From an uncultured Leucobacter sp. (GTDB lineage Bacteria; Actinomycetota; Actinomycetes; Actinomycetales; Microbacteriaceae): 7,012 nt of DNA. Of this stretch, positions 1 through 6,320 are shown piece by piece. Both the position numbers and the translations under genes were made by a program. The DNA is taken from positions 1-7,012 of the forward strand of contig CAMFIY010000146.1 in assembly GCA_945952575.1 (NCBI GenBank). The letters run 5' to 3'. The notes below the pieces were generated by a model. That model worked only from the letters and a program-made list of their open reading frames with translations. It was not told where the DNA came from and searched no databases. Every line of letters begins with the position of its first letter. Position 1 is the stretch's first letter.

Positions 1-1780
1 GGCATCGGCTGCCGAGGCGCCGGCCGGCGAGGCCGCCGCCGACGCGCCGGCTGCGGAAGCACCCAAGAAGCGCGCGACCCGTTCGCGCAAGAAGGCCGAA
101 GCCCCGGCCGAGGCGGCGGCCGCGGTCGCCGACGCTTCGGGCGACACTGCGGCGGCCGACTCCGCCGAGTCGGCCGAGGCCGCGGAGCCGGCTGTCGTCA
201 AGCCCGCCGCCAAGAGCACCCGCGGCCGTTCGCGCCGCGCCTCCGCCACTGCGGGGGAGGAGCCCGCTTCGGCGGACGCCGCTCAGGAGTCCGGCGAGAG
301 CGCCTCCGGCGACGAGGGCGCCACCGCCGCCGAAGCCCCGGCCGAGGCCGGTGTGGACGGCGAGGGCGCTGCTCCGAAGAAGCGCAGCACCCGCAGCCGC
401 GGAAAGAAGACCGGTGGTGCGGCGAACGGCGACGCATCGAATGCCGCGCAGGTCGCCGAGGGCGCCAACGACGGGACCGAGGCTGCGGCCGAGGAGAACG
501 GCTCGGAGCGGAACGGCAACGAGCGCGGCGGATCCGACTCACGGAACGGCAGCCGCAACGAGAACCAGCGCTCGAGCCGCACCCGCCAGCGCGAGCGCAA
601 GCGTCGCGGACAGGGCGATGACCTCGAGCCGGAGATCGCCGAGGACGACGTGCTGCTGCCCATCGCCGGCATCCTCGATGTGCTCGACAACTACGCCTTC
701 GTGCGCACGAGCGGCTACCTGCCCGGCACGGGCGACGTCTACGTCTCGCTCGGCCAGGTCAAGAAGTACGGCCTCCGCAAGGGCGACTCGGTCGTCGGCG
801 CGATCCGCCAGCCTCGCGAAGGCGAGGGAGGCGGCAGGCAGAAGTACAACGCGATCGTGCGCGTCGACACCGTGAATTCGCGGCCGGTCGACGAGCAGGA
901 GGTCCGCGCCGATTTCGCAGCCTTCACCCCGCTGCACCCCTCGGAGCGCCTGCGTCTCGAGACCGAGCAGGGAGACACGACCCAGCGCCTCATCGACCTC
1001 TTCGCCCCCGTCGGCAAGGGCCAGCGCGGCCTCGTCGTGGGTCCGCGCGAGTCGGGCAAGTCGACCGCTCTGCGCCGGATCGCCGATGCGGTCGCGATCG
1101 GGCAGCCGGACGCGCACCTGATGCTGGTGCTGATCGACGAGCGCCCCGAGGAGGTCACGGAGCTGCAGCGCACCGTCAACGGCGAGGTCATCGCCTCGAC
1201 GTTCGATCGCCCCGCCGAGGATCACGTGACCATCGCGGAGCTCGCGGTGGAGCGTGCCAAGCGCCTCGTCGAGCTCGGCCACGACGTGGTCGTGCTCATC
1301 GACTCGCTGACCGCACTGGCCCGCGCATACAATGCGATCGCGCCGGCGGGAGCACGTGTGCCCGCAGGTCAGCTCGACGCCGCAGCGGTCTCCCCGGTCA
1401 AGCGCCTGCTGAGCGCCGCCCGCAACATCGAGAACGGCGGATCCCTCACGATCATCGGCAGCGTCTCGGCGCAGCCCGGCTCGCATGTCGACGAGGCCGT
1501 GATCGGCGAGCTCGAGACCGTCACCAACATGCAGCTGCACCTGAGCGGCGAGGCGGCGGATCGCCGCGTGTTCCCGGCGATCGACCTGCGCGGCTCTTCG
1601 ACCCGTCATGAGGAGCTGCTCACCAGCAACGCCGAGGCCGAGGTCATGAACCAGCTGCGTCGCGCGCTCGCCGGGACGAGCCAGGCCCAGGCGCTCGAGT
1701 CCGTGCTGAAGCAGCTCGGCGGGACCTCCTCGAACGTGGAGTTCCTGGCGCTGACGCGGCGTTCGCAGGCCACCGCCTGA
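1..1780 (+). CDS. rho: Transcription termination factor Rho, 3' part (5' end outside window)
   Basis: Hexameric RNA-dependent ATPase/helicase that ends transcription at Rho-dependent sites. The frame is open from base 2 to the TGA at 1778-1780, giving 592 visible residues with no credible start codon inside, so the gene begins upstream. Residues 1 to about 215 are low-complexity Ala/Glu/Lys/Arg sequence, ending in an Asn/Gly/Ser tract and an Arg-rich patch (about 190-202). The OB-fold RNA-binding domain spans about 216-292. The ATPase domain follows: P-loop GPRESGKST (347-355), catalytic Glu in IDERPEE (E380), Walker B LIDS (D434), and the arginines of RRVFP (R522) and SSTR (R535). Length and extension fit actinobacterial Rho. 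Several normally invariant residues are replaced: P-loop Lys by Glu (E350), Walker B DSITR by DSLTA, Q-loop GGVD by GQLD, R-loop Lys by His (H495), and KGTGN by ETVTN (505-509). Identity is secure; normal activity is inferred. prfA follows 17 bp downstream. Confidence 0.96.
   Translation, partial: ASAAEAPAGEAAADAPAAEAPKKRATRSRKKAEAPAEAAAAVADASGDTAAADSAESAEAAEPAVVKPAAKSTRGRSRRASATAGEEPASADAAQESGESASGDEGATAAEAPAEAGVDGEGAAPKKRSTRSRGKKTGGAANGDASNAAQVAEGANDGTEAAAEENGSERNGNERGGSDSRNGSRNENQRSSRTRQRERKRRGQGDDLEPEIAEDDVLLPIAGILDVLDNYAFVRTSGYLPGTGDVYVSLGQVKKYGLRKGDSVVGAIRQPREGEGGGRQKYNAIVRVDTVNSRPVDEQEVRADFAAFTPLHPSERLRLETEQGDTTQRLIDLFAPVGKGQRGLVVGPRESGKSTALRRIADAVAIGQPDAHLMLVLIDERPEEVTELQRTVNGEVIASTFDRPAEDHVTIAELAVERAKRLVELGHDVVVLIDSLTALARAYNAIAPAGARVPAGQLDAAAVSPVKRLLSAARNIENGGSLTIIGSVSAQPGSHVDEAVIGELETVTNMQLHLSGEAADRRVFPAIDLRGSSTRHEELLTSNAEAEVMNQLRRALAGTSQAQALESVLKQLGGTSSNVEFLALTRRSQATA
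65..409 (+). repeat. Repeated basic motifs in the Rho N-terminal extension
   Basis: Three lysine/arginine clusters of related sequence are separated by acidic, Ala/Glu-rich linkers: KKRATRSRKK at 65-94, KSTRGRSRR at 212-238 and KKRSTRSRGKK at 377-409. The phrase AEAPAEA also occurs twice, after the first cluster and before the third. The pattern looks like divergent internal duplication within a disordered region. Arg-rich N-terminal extensions of actinobacterial Rho, such as that of Micrococcus luteus, are known to help RNA binding and termination on GC-rich RNA. A similar role here is inference. Confidence 0.7.
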
Positions 1781-1788
1781 TCAGGCCC

Positions 1789-1792
1789 GAGG
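1789..1792 (+). promoter_or_regulatory. Weak ribosome binding site of prfA
   Basis: GAGG lies 5 nt before the ATG at 1798 and is the only Shine-Dalgarno-like match in the 17-bp gap after rho. The gap has no room for a separate promoter, so translation of prfA probably depends on a transcript arriving from rho. Confidence 0.45.
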
Positions 1793-1797
1793 CACCC

Positions 1798-2865
1798 ATG
1801 TTCGAACAGGTAGCCGGACTGATCGCCGAGCACGGCGAACTGCAGGACGAACTCGCGGATCCCGCACTGCACGCCGATGCGGTCCGGGCCAAGCGGGTGA
1901 ACCGCCGCTACGCCGAGCTCAGCAAGATCAAGGCGGCGTACGAGCAGTGGCAGCAGTTGGGGGACGACCTCGAGGCCGCCCGTGAACTGGCGCGAGAGGA
2001 TGAGGCGTTCGCCGAAGAGATCCCGGGTCTCGAGGAGGCGCGAGCCGAGTCGCAGGAGAAGGTGCGCAGGCTCCTGATCCCGCGCGATCCCGATGACGCC
2101 CGCGACGTGATCCTCGAGATCAAGGGCGGTGAGGGCGGCGCCGAGTCGGCGCTGTTCGGAGCCGACCTGCTGCGCATGTACCTGCACTACGCCGAGGGCA
2201 AGGGCTGGAAGACCGAGATCCTCGAACGAGATGAGAGCGACCTGGGCGGGTACAAGAACGTGCAGGTCGCGATCAAGTCGAACGCGTCGGATCCCTCGCA
2301 GGGCGTCTGGGCGCACCTCAAGTACGAGGGCGGGGTGCACCGCGTGCAGCGCGTGCCCGTCACCGAGTCGCAGGGGCGTATCCACACCTCGACCACCGGC
2401 GTGCTCGTGTACCCCGAGGTGGACGAGCCGGAGGAGGTCGAGATCAACCAGAACGACCTCAAGATCGATGTCTACCGTTCGAGCGGCCCCGGCGGCCAGT
2501 CGGTGAACACGACCGATTCGGCGGTGCGCATCACGCACCTGCCGACGGGGATCGTGGTCGCGATGCAGAACGAGAAGTCGCAGCTGCAGAACCGGGAGGC
2601 GGCGATGCGCGTGCTTCGCGCCCGCCTGCTCGCGAAGCAGGCCGAGGAGGTCGCGGCCGAAGCTTCGGCGCACCGCTCGAGTCAGATCCGCACCATGGAT
2701 CGCTCGGAGCGTATCCGCACCTACAACTTCCCCGAGAACCGCATCGCCGATCACCGCACCGGGTACAAGGCATACAACCTCGACCAGGTGATGAACGGAG
2801 CTCTCGACCCGGTCATCGAGTCCTGCATCCGCATGGATGAGGAGCAGCGGCTCGCAGAGCTGTAA
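1798..2865 (+). CDS. prfA: Peptide chain release factor 1 (RF1)
   Basis: Cytoplasmic release factor that reads UAA and UAG in the ribosomal A site and triggers hydrolysis of peptidyl-tRNA. It has 355 residues, the usual RF1 length. The N-terminal part (about 1-100) is helical and charged. The anticodon-mimic PxT motif is PVT at 187-189, which marks RF1 rather than RF2 (SPF). The catalytic GGQ is at 232-234 inside SSGPGGQSVNTTDSAVRITH; its Gln is the target of the methyltransferase PrmC. The RF1-type segment KGGEGGAESALF starts near residue 109, and the C-terminal RIRTYNFPENRIADHR block is typical. The ATG at 1798 gives the expected N-terminus. It lies 17 bp after rho, so an operon is likely. 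Its last codons and TAA stop are inside a strong inverted repeat and are duplicated as a direct repeat 59 bp downstream. prmC does not follow. Confidence 0.97.
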   Translation: MFEQVAGLIAEHGELQDELADPALHADAVRAKRVNRRYAELSKIKAAYEQWQQLGDDLEAARELAREDEAFAEEIPGLEEARAESQEKVRRLLIPRDPDDARDVILEIKGGEGGAESALFGADLLRMYLHYAEGKGWKTEILERDESDLGGYKNVQVAIKSNASDPSQGVWAHLKYEGGVHRVQRVPVTESQGRIHTSTTGVLVYPEVDEPEEVEINQNDLKIDVYRSSGPGGQSVNTTDSAVRITHLPTGIVVAMQNEKSQLQNREAAMRVLRARLLAKQAEEVAAEASAHRSSQIRTMDRSERIRTYNFPENRIADHRTGYKAYNLDQVMNGALDPVIESCIRMDEEQRLAEL

Positions 2866-2891
2866 CGCATCGCGTTGCAGGCGAGCCGCTG
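2845..2891 (+). terminator. Long hairpin over the prfA stop codon, possible terminator
   Basis: Outer arms 2845-2855 and 2881-2891 pair perfectly over 11 bp. Inner arms 2860-2868 and 2872-2880 pair over 9 bp with one G-U and a 3-nt loop (2869-2871). The only unpaired bases in the stem are 2856-2859. This makes a stem of about 20 bp that encloses the TAA (2863-2865) and the last six codons of prfA. No T-run follows (the next bases are GGGGCGCC), so it would be a non-canonical terminator or an mRNA 3' end stabiliser. The pairing is seen directly; the function is inferred. Confidence 0.5.
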
Positions 2892-2932
2892 GGGGCGCCA
2901 CCGCGTCCGCTCGCAGAGCTGTAACGCATCGC
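2850..2932. repeat. 24-bp perfect direct repeat of the prfA 3' end
   Basis: The 24 bases at 2850-2873, which include the prfA stop codon, recur without mismatch at 2909-2932. They begin GCTCGCAGAGCTGTAACG. The unit-to-unit offset is 59 bp, with 35 bp between copies. That spacer contains an imperfect inverted copy (2872-2891) that can pair with either direct copy. The layout resembles a small duplication, a recombination scar at the 3' end of a conserved gene, or a quasi-palindrome made by template switching. No integrase or transposase gene is visible. Confidence 0.85.
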
Positions 2933-2944
2933 TTCCTCCCTCGC

Positions 2945-3003
2945 TTCGGTGGTCACTTCGGGGTCTTTCCGTCTCGGATTGCGCGCAAGAAGTGACCACC
3001 GAA
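2945..3003. repeat. 15-bp perfect inverted repeat between prfA and the MFS gene
   Basis: TTCGGTGGTCACTTC at 2945-2959 is matched by its exact reverse complement at 2989-3003, with 29 bp between. A 10-bp palindrome, TTGCGCGCAA (2979-2988), abuts the right arm. No T-run follows on either strand, so a classic terminator is unlikely. It ends about 74 bp before the putative -10 of the MFS gene. It could be an operator pair, a weak bidirectional terminator, or a dispersed intergenic repeat; the sequence alone does not decide. Confidence 0.6.
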
Positions 3004-3052
3004 CCGGCGCCTGCTCCCAGACGCGGGGCCCGCCCCCGACGCGGCGCGCATC

Positions 3053-3082
3053 GTGATCCGGGCATCCGTCCGCGGCTACGAT
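3053..3082 (+). promoter_or_regulatory. Putative promoter of the MFS gene, leaderless type
   Basis: The -10 box TACGAT lies at 3077-3082 and fits the actinobacterial TAnnnT consensus. A weak -35 match, GTGATC, is at 3053-3058 with an 18-bp spacer. The -10 ends 6 nt before the ATG at 3089, so transcription would start at or next to the start codon. No Shine-Dalgarno sequence is present, which agrees with a leaderless mRNA. Confidence 0.5.
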
Positions 3083-3088
3083 TGATCC

Positions 3089-4486
3089 ATGACCGCGCAT
3101 CGGCCCCTGCTGCCCTGGGCGGTCTGGGGTGTCGCCGTCGCCGCGTACACGGTGGCGATCGCCGGGCGCTCCTCGCTCGCCGCGCTCGGGCCCACCGCGC
3201 AGGAGCATTTCGGGATCGACGCGACCACGCTGTCGATGTTCGCCGTCATCCAGCTGATCGTCTACGCCTCCCTGCAGATCCCGGTGGGGATCCTGCTCGA
3301 CCGCTTCGGCGCGACGCGGATGATCCTGGTCGGCGCCGTGCTCATGATGATCGGTCAGCTCGCGATGGCGACCGTGCTGGACGTGCGCCTCGCGATCCTC
3401 GCACGAGTGCTCGTCGGCGCGGGCGATGCGTGCACCTTCATCAGCGTCATCCGCCTGCTGCCCGAGTGGTTCTCGCTGCGTCAGCTGCCGATCATCACGC
3501 AGCTCACCGGGCTGATCGGCCAGCTCGGCCAGCTGGTCGCGATCATTCCGCTCGCCGCGGTCGTCGGCCTCTCCGGCTGGGTGACGGGCTTCGTCGGCCT
3601 CGCCGCCACGGGTCTCCTCGTCGCGCTGCTCGGCGCGGTCGTGCTGCGCGATCGCCCGGGTGACGGCACGGTGCTCGAGCGGCTGACCCGCCGGCCGGGG
3701 CGGATCACGCGCGAGGCGAGATCCTTCGCCGGTCACGAGAGCACCACCGAGCTGAGCGCCGTGGCGCCGCCCGCGACCGAGATGATCGCGATCCAGAGCG
3801 GGAAACCGCCGCGTCGCGGCCTCGGCTTCTGGGTGCGGATCCGCCGGTTGCTCAGCCTGCCCGGCGTGCGCCTGGCCTACTGGATCCATTTCACCGCGCC
3901 GTTCGCAGGCAACGTCTTCCTGCTGCTCTGGGGCACCCCGTTCCTGGTGGGCGGTGTCGGTCTGAGCCGTGCGGCGGCGAGCGGTCTGCTCAGCCTCGGC
4001 GTGATCTCGACGATGGCGGCCGGCGTGGTGCTCGGGCCCATCACCTCGCGCTTCGTCGAGCGGCGGGTGTGGGTCAGCGTCGGGGTCGTGCTCGGGATCA
4101 TGGCGACCTGGATCGCCGTCCTCGTCTGGCCGGGCTCTCCGCCCGTCTGGCTGCTCGTCGTGCTCGTCGTGATCATGCCGATCGGCGGGCCGGCGTCGAT
4201 GATCTCCTTCGAAGTGGCGCGCTCGCACACGCCGCGCAGCTTCTCGGGTTTCGGGACCGGCCTGGTGAACACGGCCGGCTTCATCGCCTCTCTGCTCGTC
4301 GTCATGCTGATCGGACTCCTGCTCGACGTGCAGGGCGCGGGTGCGCCCGAGGACTACTCGCTCGGGGCGTTCCGCGTGGCGTTCGCCGTGCAGATCCCGC
4401 TCTGGGTCATGGGGCTCGTCATGATCCTCGTCGAGCAGCGCCGGACCCTGCGCTGGATGCGTCGGCACGGGCGCCGACTGCAGTAG
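3089..4486 (+). CDS. MFS family transporter
   Basis: Predicted inner-membrane secondary transporter of 465 residues with hydrophobic segments consistent with 12 helices in two halves. The MFS motif A is clear in the first half as GILLDRFGATR (67-77), and a weaker equivalent, PITSRFVERR, starts at 317 in the second half. RVLVGAGDACTF (106-117) corresponds to the conserved helix-4 region. A hydrophilic loop of about 70 residues (roughly 187-256), rich in Arg, Thr and Glu, separates the halves. The tail after 449 is strongly basic and cytoplasmic. FEVARSHTPRSFSGFGTG (374-391) resembles a motif common in actinobacterial nitrate/sugar-like MFS proteins, but no substrate can be assigned. The ATG at 3089 is supported by a -10 box 6 nt upstream and a sensible N-terminus. 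The carboxypeptidase gene starts 47 bp after its TAG and appears to have its own promoter. Confidence 0.9.
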   Translation: MTAHRPLLPWAVWGVAVAAYTVAIAGRSSLAALGPTAQEHFGIDATTLSMFAVIQLIVYASLQIPVGILLDRFGATRMILVGAVLMMIGQLAMATVLDVRLAILARVLVGAGDACTFISVIRLLPEWFSLRQLPIITQLTGLIGQLGQLVAIIPLAAVVGLSGWVTGFVGLAATGLLVALLGAVVLRDRPGDGTVLERLTRRPGRITREARSFAGHESTTELSAVAPPATEMIAIQSGKPPRRGLGFWVRIRRLLSLPGVRLAYWIHFTAPFAGNVFLLLWGTPFLVGGVGLSRAAASGLLSLGVISTMAAGVVLGPITSRFVERRVWVSVGVVLGIMATWIAVLVWPGSPPVWLLVVLVVIMPIGGPASMISFEVARSHTPRSFSGFGTGLVNTAGFIASLLVVMLIGLLLDVQGAGAPEDYSLGAFRVAFAVQIPLWVMGLVMILVEQRRTLRWMRRHGRRLQ

Positions 4487-4521
4487 CAGCGGTCCTGTTC
4501 GCCCGTGCCGGCGGCCCGGGG

Positions 4522-4527
4522 TAAGGT
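4522..4527 (+). promoter_or_regulatory. Putative -10 box of the VanY-type gene
   Basis: TAAGGT matches TAnnnT and ends 6 nt before the ATG at 4534, the same spacing as at the MFS gene. No good -35 is visible. GAGG at 4529-4532 is too close to the ATG to be a good ribosome site. A leaderless transcript is the simplest reading, although readthrough from the MFS gene across the 47-bp gap is also possible. Confidence 0.4.
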
Positions 4528-4533
4528 CGAGGC

Positions 4534-5550
4534 ATGCGCACCATCCAGCCGACAATCCGCGCCGTGGCCGGCGGCCTGCTCGCGGTCGCGGTCGCCTTCT
4601 CGCTCGCTTCGCCGGCTTCGGCGGCGGGGACGGCCGAGGCGCGGGGGCGGGCTCTCGCGCCGAGCGGTGCGGCCCCGATCGCGATCGAGGAGACCGGCAC
4701 GCTCGCGATCGCGCGACCGACGATCAGCGGGACCACCCGGGTGGGCCGGCTGCTCCGGGCCACTGCGGTCAGCACCGGCACGGTCGCGCCACGGGTGAAG
4801 ATGTACACCTGGCTGCGCGACGGGGCTCCCATCCGCAAAGCGCACGCGAGCACGTACCGGCTCACCTCGAAGGATCGGAAGCACCGGATATCGGTGCGCG
4901 TCGCGGCCTTCGCGACGGGGTTCCCGACCGTGAAGCGGACCTCGGCATCGACGGAGCGGATCCGATTCCGCGTGATCGACGATCCGACGAACTCCCAGGT
5001 CGTCGTCAACAAGCAGCGCAGTCTCAAGCCGAAGGCGTACGCGCCCAGCGGACTGATCCTGCCGAGCATCTCCAACAACGGTCAGCGGCTCCGCAGCGTC
5101 GCGGCGCACGCGCTCGAGCGGATGGCCGCGGGCGCCCGCGAGGACGGCGTCACGATCACCCTGCTCAGCGGATACCGCAGCTACCAGACCCAGGTCGCAG
5201 TGTTCAATCAGCAGGTCGCGACCTACGGTCGCGCGGTGGCGGAGAAGCAGTCGGCGCGCCCGGGCTACTCCGAGCATCAGACCGGGTTCTCTGGGGATCT
5301 CGGCGGTGCCGGGGGCTGCCCGATCACCAGCTGCTTCGCCGGCACGCAGGCCGGGAAGTGGCTGAAAAAGTACGCATACCGCTACGGCTTCATCATGCGC
5401 TATCCGGACGGCTACACGAAGATCACCGGATACGCGTACGAGCCCTGGCACTATCGCTACGTCGGCAAGAAGGTCGCCACCGACATGAAGCGGAAGGGCA
5501 TCAAGACGCTCGAGCAGTACCGGCACCTGCCGGCGGCGCCGACCTACTGA
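4534..5550 (+). CDS. Secreted D-alanyl-D-alanine carboxypeptidase, VanY type (M15B), with N-terminal Ig-like domain
   Basis: Exported zinc peptidase expected to remove the terminal D-Ala from peptidoglycan stem peptides in the cell wall. It has 338 residues. The signal peptide has Arg near the N-terminus, a hydrophobic core (about 10-24) and a likely cleavage after ASA (28-30). A beta-rich domain follows (about 58-145) with PTISGTTRVGRLLRAT and YTWLRDG...STYRL...RISVRV; such modules are common in actinobacterial surface proteins. The VanY domain (about 155-325) has SGYRSYQTQ with R215, zinc ligands H248 and D255 in SEHQTGFSGD, and E303 and H306 in EPWH, so all expected catalytic residues are present. 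Cys residues in GGCPITSCF may form a disulfide. No LPXTG or transmembrane anchor is seen. A role in wall remodelling is more likely than glycopeptide resistance, since no vanHAX or VanRS genes are nearby. It is convergent with the GntR gene, 15 bp away. Confidence 0.92.
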   Translation: MRTIQPTIRAVAGGLLAVAVAFSLASPASAAGTAEARGRALAPSGAAPIAIEETGTLAIARPTISGTTRVGRLLRATAVSTGTVAPRVKMYTWLRDGAPIRKAHASTYRLTSKDRKHRISVRVAAFATGFPTVKRTSASTERIRFRVIDDPTNSQVVVNKQRSLKPKAYAPSGLILPSISNNGQRLRSVAAHALERMAAGAREDGVTITLLSGYRSYQTQVAVFNQQVATYGRAVAEKQSARPGYSEHQTGFSGDLGGAGGCPITSCFAGTQAGKWLKKYAYRYGFIMRYPDGYTKITGYAYEPWHYRYVGKKVATDMKRKGIKTLEQYRHLPAAPTY

Positions 5551-5565
5551 GCGGGCCGAACCGGA

Positions 5566-6282
5566 TCAGGCGGCTGAGCCTCCGCCCGCGCCGCCACCCT
5601 TCCGCGCCTCGGTCTCGAGCCAGATCCGGCGGCTGGTGCGCACGTGCGCGAGCGCTCGGTTCGCCGCCCGATCCGGATCCCCGCTGCGGATCGCCTCGAA
5701 GAGCGCGGCGTGCTCGGTGTGCAGCGTCTGCGGATTGTCGTTCTGGCGCAGCAGCCAGTGCAGTCGGCCCTCGAGCGGTTCCATCATCGAGGTGAGGAGG
5801 ACGTTGTGCGCCATGGCGGTCAGCTGGTCGTGGAAGTCCTGATTGCAGCGTCCGACGGTCTGCGCATCCGAGCGCTCCGCCGCAGCTTCGGATTCGGCCA
5901 GGATGGCCGCCAGCCGGTCCAGCTCTTCGGAGGTCGCGTGCTCGGTCGCGCGCCTCGCCGCGAGCACCTCGAGCGCCTCGCGCACTTCGAACAGCTCCTC
6001 CACGTCCTGACGCGTGAGCGGGGTGACCACCATGCCGCGATTCGGGAAGGCGGAGACGAAGCCCTCGCCGCGAAGGATGTTGAGCGCATCACGGATCGGG
6101 ATCCGCGAGACGCCGAGCTCGGCGGCCAGGGTCCGCTCGACCAATCGCGCCCCCGGCGCGAGCTCGCCCTGCAGGATGCGCTCGCGCAGCACGTCGGCGA
6201 CCTGGTGCTGCCTGGCGGGGGAGTCCGTGCCGTCGGCCGCGGCGGTGACGGCGGCATCCGGATGTGCTGGTCGAGCGCTCAT
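5566..6282 (-). CDS. GntR-family transcriptional regulator with FCD domain
   Basis: Cytoplasmic DNA-binding regulator of the FadR/VanR subgroup, 238 residues. A disordered N-terminus (1-25) leads into a winged helix-turn-helix (about 26-90): VLRERILQGELAPGARL, then LAAELGVSRIPIRDALNIL as the recognition region, then GFVSAFPNRGMVVTPL as the wing. The C-terminal all-helical FCD domain (about 95-225) binds a small ligand, often an organic acid, usually through a metal. N147, H151, H191 and H213 line up with its metal ligands, Asn replacing the more common Asp. The ATG at 6282 is supported by AGGAG at 6286-6290 and there is no other Met before the helix-turn-helix. The tail is Gly/Ala-rich. It lies 59 bp after a DUF1116 gene in the same direction and probably controls that operon. 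The ligand is unknown. Confidence 0.93.
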   Translation of the reverse strand: MSARPAHPDAAVTAAADGTDSPARQHQVADVLRERILQGELAPGARLVERTLAAELGVSRIPIRDALNILRGEGFVSAFPNRGMVVTPLTRQDVEELFEVREALEVLAARRATEHATSEELDRLAAILAESEAAAERSDAQTVGRCNQDFHDQLTAMAHNVLLTSMMEPLEGRLHWLLRQNDNPQTLHTEHAALFEAIRSGDPDRAANRALAHVRTSRRIWLETEARKGGGAGGGSAA

Positions 6283-6285
6283 GAA

Positions 6286-6290
6286 CTCCT
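6286..6290 (-). promoter_or_regulatory. Ribosome binding site of the GntR gene
   Basis: On the minus strand AGGAG lies 3 nt before the ATG at 6282, with a further GAGG about 10 nt before it. This is the best Shine-Dalgarno match in the window and supports the chosen start. It also contrasts with the MFS and VanY genes, which seem to be leaderless. Confidence 0.6.
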
Positions 6291-6320
6291 GACCTCGGCG
6301 ATGTCGGTGATGGTGCAGTA

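Noticed and set aside
353..355. GTG as the start codon of rho
   Set aside because: The same frame stays open to the left edge with the same Ala/Glu/Lys-rich composition and repeats, so this GTG is internal.
539..1609. Open reading frame of 356 codons on the minus strand over rho
   Set aside because: It is antisense to the conserved Rho ATPase. Long antisense frames are common in DNA of this GC content.
1606..2901. Open reading frame of 431 codons on the minus strand over prfA
   Set aside because: It is antisense to a complete, well-conserved RF1 gene. The Leu/Val/His/Arg-rich product has no recognisable family.
2813..4555. Open reading frame of 580 codons on the minus strand
   Set aside because: It overlaps the end of prfA, the repeat region and the whole MFS gene. 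Its translation is Asp/His/Arg/Glu-rich low complexity with no domain, as expected from the antisense of a GC-rich membrane protein gene.
5551..5590. Bidirectional terminator between the convergent VanY-type and GntR genes
   Set aside because: The 15-bp gap allows only weak pairing, for example 5551-5556 with 5584-5589 around a long loop. There is no T-run, so no terminator is claimed.
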